From Oharaeibacter diazotrophicus (lineage in GTDB: Bacteria > Pseudomonadota > Alphaproteobacteria > Rhizobiales > Pleomorphomonadaceae): a stretch of DNA of 64,000 nucleotides. Within the stretch, counting starts at the first letter, position 1, and each line of letters opens with the position of its first letter. Below the pieces are notes generated by a model. That model saw only the letters and a program-made list of their open reading frames with translations, did no database searches and was not told the origin of the DNA. This document shows, piece by piece, positions 53,776 through 60,830 of the stretch. Position numbers and translations under genes: made by a program. Location of the stretch: assembly GCF_004362745.1 (NCBI RefSeq), contig NZ_SNXY01000008.1:1-64000 (forward strand). Direction: 5' to 3'.

Positions 53776-56061
53776 CTAAGCCTGATCGCGCCTAAGTGAC
53801 TCAAACATATCCGAAATACTCCGATCATCATCCCGCTCCATGCGCGACCGCTCCTTCCATTCGTCCTGCATATGGTCAGCGTATTGATCTTCATATTCCT
53901 CGAAATTGGCGCTTTCTTCTTCGACCCGCTGAATCATCGTATCAACATCAACGCCGAGCTCATCACGGAACAGTTCCAGATCCTCGATCAGACCAGAATA
54001 CTGCTCGCGCGAGCGGCATTCGCTCAGTTCTTCGGAGAAGTACCGCCGTTGATACGTGGCGAAGCTCTCCCTGGCGATCACTACCTCACGCCCCGCGTCC
54101 CGTGTGTCGACCACGCCCAAAAGTTCGCGCAGCTCGTCCGATCGGCAGCCAGTACGCGCTTCTTCCAAGACCGCGCCAAGAACCGCGTTCCGCATCGGTG
54201 TAACGCTATCAGCCGGCAGCGACACCGCCGCGTCCATCGCGCGGATCAGCTTAATCGCGTCGTTGATCTCCGGCCGCTCGGTGCCCCACTCCTCAATCAG
54301 CCGCTCATAGCCCAATGGGATCAACGCGGTGATCGCAGGCGCACCGAGCCGCTCCGCCATCTCGACGATGATCGCGAGTCGTTGTTCAAAGGTCGGGCCA
54401 AAATAGACGAAACCTCCGCCCTCTAAGGCAACCCGCCGACGGTGGCGCGCCAACCGAGCGATTGATCCGGCAATCCGGTGGGATTCGCGTTTCAGCGCAG
54501 CTAAGATGTTACCGCCTTGCTCGGCCTTCGCCAGACTCCAGATTTGTTCGATCTGACCGAAGTGCGTCGCCCCCTCGATCATGTCGACGGCGTTGTCCGG
54601 TGCGCCCCGCGCTACGGCGTTGAGCAGATCGAGCACAGACGGATCGATGATCTCGAACCCCTGCTGACCCCAAGGCTTGATGAAGCTATTCACCACTTCA
54701 CGAATGCCTGCCCTGAAATCGTCGGGCCGTGTCGAGAATCTGTAACGCGCCGCGCGATGCGCGTGGAGCGGACCGAAGGCGTCTTCGAGCACACGCCCAC
54801 CACACTGACCGCCGAGAGTGCGCATGGCGAGCAGCACCGAGCGGCCCGCCTCAGAGATTTCCTGCTCGTAGGCGTGGTGCCAAATTTCGGATGGATCGCG
54901 CAACAGATTATCGACGAAGCCGCGATAGCGCTCAACCGGCACCTGCGTCAGTCGGCGGTAAGATGACAGCCACTCGATTAGACGCGGGTTGAACTTCTCA
55001 TGCTTGACAATTCGCATGTAAAATTCACCGCGCAATAGCTCTTCGAGGTAGACTTCGGGCAGGTCACTGAAGTAAAGATGGTTGTAAAGAATGTGGGCGC
55101 GCTGCCTCGTCGTGTAGTTCGGCATGTTCAATATGACACGCAGATCATCCAGCCCGGCATGGCGCAGCCGCTCGGAGCGGCCCAGCGCTTGGGCGAAAAC
55201 ATGCTCGCGGGTGGTCAGCACAAGTCGCGCGTCGGGCGTCGCCCTGACCATCGCAATAAAGTGGAGCAGCGCACGGTCGTTGGAGCTGTGAACGCGGTCC
55301 CCAGCGAAGGTTGCGCCCATGAAATCATCGAAATAGAAAACCTGCCGTAAGCCAGGCTGGAATAGCTTCTCGCCTTCTTCGACGTCGCGCTGAATAAGGA
55401 CGGCCTGATACCCCTGCTCAAGGTGCGCGTAGAGCAGCAGATCTGCAAGTGTGGTCTTGCCAACGCCTGGCGGTCCGGCAATGATAACGACTCGTTGATC
55501 CGCAAGCATCTCCAAGGCTCTTGTATAGGCATCACTCGCGACATACCGGCGCACTTGCTCATAGACTTGGCGCGCCTTGAACTCGCTGCGGGTCCGCGCC
55601 GCATTGTGAATGACCCGATCAAGGACGCCTCGGCTTGCCAGCCAAAGCTTATAGTGGCGACCCTCTACATCGGGATGCTGGCCGATTAGGTTATTGAGAC
55701 CTTCTGCTCCGATGATATCCTGCGGTTTCAAATACTCTGTGCCGATGATCCCGGAAATTGCGTCCTTATTCGCCGGCGACAGCGGAACGGATGTTACAAG
55801 GACGTACCGCGAGGGGGCCAATCGACGGACCTTGACGGCCTCTAGCTCCAGATCGCGCATCAGGCCCGTTAGGCCAGTGCGAAGGTAATGCTTGACCTGG
55901 ATGATGGTCTTTGACGGCCCGACAGCATAACGCAGGTCTATGCCGCCATCACGGCCTGCCTTGAAGCTTTCTATGTCGAAGCCCCAATGCACCTGTAACA
56001 GATCGCGAGTGAGGACCTCTAGATCGTGCGAAGATAGCTGGTGGAAGTCGTACTCAGGCAT
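53776..56061 (-). CDS. Mrr-like restriction endonuclease fused to STAND-type NTPase
   Basis: A 761-residue defence protein. The N-terminal restriction-endonuclease fold has catalytic residues D and QxK in GRDGGIDLRYA and KTIIQVKHYL (residues about 35-60). The middle NTPase has Walker A GPPGVGKTT near residue 195 and Walker B VFYFDDFMG, in the style of nSTAND3. The remainder is an alpha-helical region with an acidic C-terminal tail. Proteins of this architecture sense phage products through the C-terminal region and activate the nuclease. It is a single-gene operon convergent with the HTH regulator. Confidence 0.82.
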   Translation of the reverse strand: MPEYDFHQLSSHDLEVLTRDLLQVHWGFDIESFKAGRDGGIDLRYAVGPSKTIIQVKHYLRTGLTGLMRDLELEAVKVRRLAPSRYVLVTSVPLSPANKDAISGIIGTEYLKPQDIIGAEGLNNLIGQHPDVEGRHYKLWLASRGVLDRVIHNAARTRSEFKARQVYEQVRRYVASDAYTRALEMLADQRVVIIAGPPGVGKTTLADLLLYAHLEQGYQAVLIQRDVEEGEKLFQPGLRQVFYFDDFMGATFAGDRVHSSNDRALLHFIAMVRATPDARLVLTTREHVFAQALGRSERLRHAGLDDLRVILNMPNYTTRQRAHILYNHLYFSDLPEVYLEELLRGEFYMRIVKHEKFNPRLIEWLSSYRRLTQVPVERYRGFVDNLLRDPSEIWHHAYEQEISEAGRSVLLAMRTLGGQCGGRVLEDAFGPLHAHRAARYRFSTRPDDFRAGIREVVNSFIKPWGQQGFEIIDPSVLDLLNAVARGAPDNAVDMIEGATHFGQIEQIWSLAKAEQGGNILAALKRESHRIAGSIARLARHRRRVALEGGGFVYFGPTFEQRLAIIVEMAERLGAPAITALIPLGYERLIEEWGTERPEINDAIKLIRAMDAAVSLPADSVTPMRNAVLGAVLEEARTGCRSDELRELLGVVDTRDAGREVVIARESFATYQRRYFSEELSECRSREQYSGLIEDLELFRDELGVDVDTMIQRVEEESANFEEYEDQYADHMQDEWKERSRMERDDDRSISDMFESLRRDQA

Positions 56062-56308
56062 GTCTGGCAGACGGCCTCATTCTTTTTGTGGTCGCTTCGC
56101 TGTTTGCGGCTCAGCGGGTTATCAATGCTACCGGTTTCCTCACGACTCTAAAAGATACATTTGAAGCTCGAACCGTGCTCGTTAAGGTCGCTCACCCGAT
56201 GCGCGGGCGACGTCCGCTTGCAAACATTTTTCGAACCAGTTCGCATGGCAGAGATGCGGGCGCTTACCGGACATTCCCTCCCACCAAGCGGTAGATGCTC
56301 CAAAGTCT

Positions 56309-57457
56309 TCAATTCCGTGCAGCGGGCACGTAGGCCTTAGAAAGAACAATACGACCGTCGGACAGAGAGAATTCCGGTCGCCGGGAGAGCAGAATGTCCT
56401 GCTCCTTGGCGACTTCGCGCGCCAGATCGTCCATTTCCAAGGAAAGGACTCTCATCCCTTGGTACTTTTCGTCCGTGTCGAAGATCCTGCGCGACCCGTC
56501 CGGCACCATCAAGCTCTTAGCCTTTTCGCCGTCATGATAAAGCTCGTCGAGAAATCTCTGCGTTTCCGCAAGAACACCTAGCTCATTAATGTAACTGGCT
56601 CGCAAAGCGTCGAGGTTGGCGTGATACATCGTGGCTGCAATATCGAAGCTCGGGAATACGATAGTTTTACCTTCTTCAATTGCATCATTTTTGACGTTCT
56701 TGCAAAGGCGAATAGCTTTTTTCAAGCCACCCAGAGTCTGGTCATCTCTGGTATGGACACGGTGGATATGGACGAACGGCAGGTTATCAATCGTAACCGG
56801 CACTTTCTTGTTGAGAATGGTGACGCCGCGATCGCGCTCCTGATTGGAAGATTGATATTCAAGGGTGTCGTACCAGTGCGAAGGCACGACATCGACGGGC
56901 CGGGCAAGCGAGCCTCCAGAAATAGAAATGGCTTTCCCGCCGGACTTATCGACAGTCGCTGTTGGGAACCTAGCCTCAAGAATTTTCTCAGCCTCGCTCC
57001 GTAAGGCGGAAAGCACGCCGATCGAGGTCTTGGAAGTTGGTGTCGTATAAAGCCCTGCCCGGCTTCGGGCACCTTGGGTGTGATATGTATAAAAACTGGT
57101 GTCGAGGTTGAGTAGGTCGACATCGCTAACGCCACGGATATGAACGTTGAGCGGTACCGAGCCTTGCAGCCGGAACTCTACTGAGAAGCCCTTAGAGGTC
57201 AGGCCATTCTCAAGCTGGTTCCCAACGCGCTGCGCGGTTTCGATGCTGATGCGCGTATAATCTTTGTCGACCTCCTGCATCGCCCCGAGTGCATAGCGCG
57301 TGTACGGCTGATTTTCTGCACGCTTCTGGTATTCTTCTTCAAGATAGCTTTTAGCGATTACCTCGTCGCGCGCCGTTTCATTCAACTGCCCCAAGCGATC
57401 GGTGCCAAGGCGACGAATGCGAAGCTGATTAAGCCGCTTGTTGATATCCCTTGCCAT
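56309..57457 (-). CDS. CBASS oligonucleotide cyclase (CD-NTase)
   Basis: A 382-residue nucleotidyltransferase of the cGAS/DncV-like family. The active site motif GS-x-DxD is visible: GSVPLNVHIRG near residue 98, SDVDLL near 112, and the third acid in RPVDVVPS near 188. It would convert NTPs into a cyclic nucleotide on phage infection. It starts five bases after the Cap15-like gene on the same strand, so the two form an operon. The product nucleotide cannot be predicted by eye. Confidence 0.85.
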   Translation of the reverse strand: MARDINKRLNQLRIRRLGTDRLGQLNETARDEVIAKSYLEEEYQKRAENQPYTRYALGAMQEVDKDYTRISIETAQRVGNQLENGLTSKGFSVEFRLQGSVPLNVHIRGVSDVDLLNLDTSFYTYHTQGARSRAGLYTTPTSKTSIGVLSALRSEAEKILEARFPTATVDKSGGKAISISGGSLARPVDVVPSHWYDTLEYQSSNQERDRGVTILNKKVPVTIDNLPFVHIHRVHTRDDQTLGGLKKAIRLCKNVKNDAIEEGKTIVFPSFDIAATMYHANLDALRASYINELGVLAETQRFLDELYHDGEKAKSLMVPDGSRRIFDTDEKYQGMRVLSLEMDDLAREVAKEQDILLSRRPEFSLSDGRIVLSKAYVPAARN

Positions 57458-57461
57458 GATC

Positions 57462-58088
57462 TCATAGCCTTTGCAGCTTCATAGTTCCAAACGTATACCG
57501 CCCGTATCCGTTGAAGTATTCTCCGTCCCCCGTCTGTAGGTCCTTCGCAAATACAATTTCTGCAAATCCTCTATGACTGCGTAGTTCCGTCTCGCCAATA
57601 TGTGGATCGTTCTTATAACTATAGAAAAGTCGGTAACCATCCGCCTCGTCACAGACTAGAGCGGCGCTAACACTATTTGAGCCAGACTGCGCTGTTTTCA
57701 AGCGGACACGAATTTTATCCCAGGATTGAACGATTGTGATATATGCGTCCCACTCATAGCCAGGATTAGTGTCCGTCTTGACTGTCTTGCCTTTGCAAGA
57801 CCAGTTGCCATTAAGGTCTGGCACCTTCAGGAGCTTGCCGATCACGGTCCATCGCCACGCATAGCGGTCAAGCAACCAGTAAAGCACAGCGAAGACGGCA
57901 CCGGCTCCGACCAGTGAAAGCACTGAGGGCGGCAGATTTGCCACCACGCCGAATCGCTTGGCCATGTCCACGCCCCAAAGAAGGGCGAGAATAATAGCCG
58001 CGGACACAGCCGCAGATATCAAGCTTAGATAACGTCCAACTTTGGCGCGGCTCAAGCCGCCCAAAACAGTGTACTCGTGCTCCAACAT
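57462..58088 (-). CDS. Cap15-like CBASS effector (membrane beta-barrel receptor)
   Basis: A 208-residue protein. Two membrane helices (about residues 25-45 and 55-75, including ISAAVSAAIILALLWG and VLSLVGAGAVFAVLYWLLD) are followed by a beta-rich domain beginning with the family marker VPDLNGNWSCKG. Cap15 binds the cyclic nucleotide in its beta-barrel, oligomerises and disrupts the inner membrane, killing the infected cell. The ATG at 58088 (LEHEYTVLGGLSR) is preferred: it follows GCAGG and matches the family N-terminus. The alternative ATG at 58151 would lie at or before the transcription start of the upstream promoter. Confidence 0.83.
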   Translation of the reverse strand: MLEHEYTVLGGLSRAKVGRYLSLISAAVSAAIILALLWGVDMAKRFGVVANLPPSVLSLVGAGAVFAVLYWLLDRYAWRWTVIGKLLKVPDLNGNWSCKGKTVKTDTNPGYEWDAYITIVQSWDKIRVRLKTAQSGSNSVSAALVCDEADGYRLFYSYKNDPHIGETELRSHRGFAEIVFAKDLQTGDGEYFNGYGRYTFGTMKLQRL

Positions 58089-58443
58089 AGAAGCCTGCTT
58101 CTCTGCCCGAACAACGCGATCATACCATATGTAGACGCTCGCCACGCGCATGTTCTATATATAGCGAAAGCCCGCAATTTACAAGGCAGGAAAGGGAAGC
58201 TGCAACCCCCCTTCCACAACAACGGCCGACGGCTGAGGGCAAGAAAACCCGCCATAGCCAGAAGGGTGCCAACTTACTCGCTTCCGGCAAGGACACTGCG
58301 GTGCCGCCGCTGGCGGTGTCTTCGGCTTCCTTGCCCTGCGCTGCGCGCGTTGGCCTCCGGATGGCATGGTCGGGACGTTCCTCGCGTGCCGTTGCAGCCT
58401 CTAAATCAGCAGCAAGGATTCACGGGGTAGGAGGAGCCGACCG
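58089..58443. other. promoter region and gap with no clear gene
   Basis: About 350 bases upstream of the CBASS operon. The promoter at 58156-58184 drives the CBASS genes; the rest (58190-58443) is G+C-rich without a recognisable gene. Confidence 0.5.
58156..58184 (-). promoter_or_regulatory. sigma-70 promoter of the CBASS operon
   Basis: Minus strand: -35 TTGTAA (58184-58179), a 17-base spacer, and -10 TATATA (58161-58156). The predicted start point near 58149 supports translation from the downstream ATG at 58088. Confidence 0.55.
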
Positions 58444-58632
58444 TTACGTGCACCGGGTGAGCGGTGCCGCAAGGCGGCGAGCTATGCGACGACGGTTGCA
58501 TTCCTGCTTCTGCAGAATCTGAGCAACCCGAGTAGGTGAAATATCGTGCTTTGCCGCGATGGCCGCGTTGGTCACCCCGTCGGCATGCTCTTTCTCAATT
58601 TGTACGTACCGCACAGCCTTTGCGAGTGTCAT
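58444..58632 (-). CDS. small HTH protein, possibly a fragment
   Basis: A 62-residue frame: TLAKAVRYVQIEKEHADG, then an HTH-like TNAAIAAKHDISPTRVAQILQKQE, and a basic tail. Looks like the DNA-binding part of a larger regulator or a small phage-type protein. The frame is open upstream to 58701. Family not recognised. Confidence 0.4.
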   Translation of the reverse strand: MTLAKAVRYVQIEKEHADGVTNAAIAAKHDISPTRVAQILQKQECNRRRIARRLAAPLTRCT

Positions 58633-58670
58633 GCAATCATCTCTTGCTCTTATAGAGCCCATACGGGTTG

Positions 58671-58871
58671 CTAGTTCATCCTGCATGAAGGGTGCCAGCA
58701 TTGTCTATGATGGAGTTCATGGGCGCCCCTGGTCGCGGCAGGACTTCCATTACTGCCAATCGACCAGAAGACGGCGTCGAGGATCGCTCGATGATCCTGC
58801 GGACGCCTGCCGCTCCGCGCGCCCTCCCGCACCAGAAACGGCGCGAAGATCGCCCACTCCTCATCCGTCAT
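58671..58871 (-). pseudogene. IS5-family transposase remnant (N-terminal part)
   Basis: It begins TDEEWAIFAPFLVREGARSGRR, then QDHRAILDAVFWSI, matching the start of IS427-group IS5 transposases, then departs from the family after about 45 residues and ends. The catalytic region is missing. Confidence 0.75.
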
Positions 58872-59334
58872 CAGCCCACGAACCACGACCGCTCTCCAAC
58901 AAAGAGCGGCCTTGAAGCAGACCGAAGCCGATTTGGGAATACCCTTTGTCAACACGACCTAGGAGGCGCCGGCCCAGGGCACTTCGCTCCCACGAGTTGG
59001 CGATGAGCATGTGTCTGCGCTCACCAACGGGACCGGTCGGCAAGGGTCGAGGCGGCTCCGGCCCGGTCCGTCGACTTACGATTTCGACCTCAGGAGGCCG
59101 AACCGGACCCCACTCGATCTCCCGGAACGCCGGGGAGGACAGCAGGAAGTCATGGACGGCACGAATAGGCGCGATCAATGCATCGGGCATTGCGCCCGAA
59201 ACCAGCACGGTCGCCGCCAGCTCGCGCAAGGCGCTCTCCAAGCCCGATCGATCTGCCGTCCCTCGCTCGAACGACGTCAGCGCAGCGAAACCCGGCTTGA
59301 TGACCGCCCTGACCATGTATCGAGTTCTGGTCAA
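58861..59334 (-). CDS. hypothetical protein truncated by IS5 remnant
   Basis: A 157-residue frame. The first 140 residues have normal composition (YMVRAVIKPGFAALTSFERG, SALRELAATVLVSGAMPDALIAPIRAVHDFLL), with no recognised family. The end runs into the IS5 remnant (LLESGRGSWADDG), so the natural C-terminus is probably lost. Confidence 0.4.
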   Translation of the reverse strand: MTRTRYMVRAVIKPGFAALTSFERGTADRSGLESALRELAATVLVSGAMPDALIAPIRAVHDFLLSSPAFREIEWGPVRPPEVEIVSRRTGPEPPRPLPTGPVGERRHMLIANSWERSALGRRLLGRVDKGYSQIGFGLLQGRSLLESGRGSWADDG

Positions 59335-59397
59335 TCGAACCCCTCGCCTCGAAGGCCGTGGCGGGTGCCCAGCCGGATCGCCGCTATAGGATACTCG

Positions 59398-59760
59398 CTA
59401 CTGGGAGCAGTCCATATCGGGACTGGCGTCCCCGGGTTCGAACCCGCATTCCATGATTCCCATCCTGAGATCGAAGGCAGTGGGTTCGGAGCCGTCCTTC
59501 GGGAGCTTGCGCGCGAGGCGTTTGCAGGATCGCTCTGCACGATCGAGGGCCTCGGGGATGGACAGGCGCCTCGGAGCATTGCCTACCTCCTGCTCGAGGC
59601 AGACCACGTAATCGAGGACAGCCTTGTTCTTCGAGGCCGTAACATATCCGGCCTCGGTTCGATCGTAGGCGTTCGCGACCGGGAGGCAGCCCACGCAGAC
59701 AGCAGCCGCCAGAGCACCCGAAGCGATCTGGCCCAGCGGCCTTCCACGTTTGCCGGACAT
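59398..59760 (-). CDS. small exported protein
   Basis: A 120-residue protein. The start is ATG 59760 because it places a signal peptide (RGRPLGQIASGALAAAVCVGCLPVANA) at the N-terminus. The mature part is helical with three cysteines (CLEQEVGN, SCKRLARKL, ECGFEPG) and ends DMDCSQ. No family is recognised. It is downstream of the YHYH/excalibur gene on the same strand. Confidence 0.55.
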   Translation of the reverse strand: MSGKRGRPLGQIASGALAAAVCVGCLPVANAYDRTEAGYVTASKNKAVLDYVVCLEQEVGNAPRRLSIPEALDRAERSCKRLARKLPKDGSEPTAFDLRMGIMECGFEPGDASPDMDCSQ

Positions 59761-59847
59761 GGTCGAAGTCACCACCACTACCGCCCTGGGACCAGGGATG
59801 TCGACGTGCTGCCGACACGGAGAACCGCTCATTTCGATCACGACCTC

Positions 59848-60159
59848 CTACTCACAGGCGATCCCGTCGCCGTCGCGGTCGAGCTTCGGCGAGTAGCCGG
59901 GCTGCCCGATCCTCATTCTCGAATAGCCCGCAGCCCGTGCCGCCTTGCAGCTCGGGAAGGAAACCGCTCCCTCTCCGCCCCCGACAAGGTCCAAGAGCCT
60001 TGACGACGGCTCCGGAGCCGCCTGCGTCCTGTGGCAGTGGTATCCGCCGCGTTTCCGGTCGTTGTGGCAGCCTTGGGCGTTCAGTCCGCCCGGATGGGCG
60101 GAAGCCGCGACGGGGCAGATCACGGCTACGAGCGCGAGCGTAAGGATCGGCGTTCTCAT
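59848..60159 (-). CDS. exported YHYH/excalibur calcium-binding protein
   Basis: A 103-residue protein with signal peptide (RTPILTLALVAVICPVAASA), a YHYH-like segment HPGGLNAQGCHNDRK-RGGYHCH, and a C-terminal excalibur domain with the EF-hand-like loop DRDGDGIACE and the paired Cys of FPSCKAARAAG. Excalibur domains bind calcium outside the cell and often sit beside secreted nucleases. The gene follows the thermonuclease by five bases. Confidence 0.85.
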   Translation of the reverse strand: MRTPILTLALVAVICPVAASAHPGGLNAQGCHNDRKRGGYHCHRTQAAPEPSSRLLDLVGGGEGAVSFPSCKAARAAGYSRMRIGQPGYSPKLDRDGDGIACE

Positions 60160-60164
60160 GTGCG

Positions 60165-60830
60165 CTACTTTCCTCCCCAGTATGGCGCCCGCCACCCCGC
60201 CTTCAGCGCGTCGCCCTCGCTGCAGAACCAGCGTTCGCCGTGCGCCGGATCGACCGACGTCCTGCCGTACCAGGGCGACCACGGGGCGTGGTAGATGCGC
60301 ACCCCGTCGGCGTTGACGTTGCCCTTGATCGGGCATCCGCCCGGCACGGCCTGGACCGCGCCGTCCCACCGGTGCTGGCGGTACTCCCAGGCGGTCTCGG
60401 TCTCAGCCTGCCAGATGCCGACGCCCCGGCCGTGGGCTTCGTCTTCGGCGGCGTCGTAGTCGTGGGCGTACTTCCGGAAAGCCCACGCCAACCCGGCCGT
60501 CACCATGGCCCGGCCCACGTCGAGGCCATCGGCCATGCAGACCGACAGGGTCCGTCCGTAGGCATCCGGCCCACGGTCGTCACATGTGACCTCGTGGCCG
60601 AGGACGAGGCCGTCCATGGCCTTGATGGCGGCCTTGCCGCACGCCCATTCGCTGCCGGATGCGCGCCTGCACTTCTGCCCGGCCTCGGGCGCATCGACGC
60701 CCCAGATCCTGTGAACGACGCCGTCGACCTCGATCGTGTCGCCATCGATGACGCGGACGGCGGCGGCTCCTGCCGCCGGGGACATGAGGCATCCTATCGC
60801 CGTGAGTACGGCCGCCGCGCGACGCCTCAT
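60165..60830 (-). CDS. exported thermonuclease (SNase-like)
   Basis: A 221-residue protein: signal peptide (AAAVLTAIGCLMSPAAGAAA), then an SNase domain with DGDTIEVDG, RIWGVDAPE (catalytic Arg and Glu) and YGRTL (second catalytic Arg). It cleaves DNA/RNA with calcium outside the cytoplasm. The C-terminal 70 residues (HAPWSPWYGRTSVD, GERWFCSEGDALKAGWR) are a known accessory motif of this nuclease group. The ATG overlaps the stop of the serine protease gene (ATGA). Confidence 0.85.
   Translation of the reverse strand: MRRRAAAVLTAIGCLMSPAAGAAAVRVIDGDTIEVDGVVHRIWGVDAPEAGQKCRRASGSEWACGKAAIKAMDGLVLGHEVTCDDRGPDAYGRTLSVCMADGLDVGRAMVTAGLAWAFRKYAHDYDAAEDEAHGRGVGIWQAETETAWEYRQHRWDGAVQAVPGGCPIKGNVNADGVRIYHAPWSPWYGRTSVDPAHGERWFCSEGDALKAGWRAPYWGGK

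Noticed and set aside
59425-59455. T-arm-like GGGTTCGAACCC suggesting a second tRNA or attachment site
   Set aside because: No cloverleaf can be drawn around it and it lies within the coding sequence of the small exported protein (CGFEPGD).
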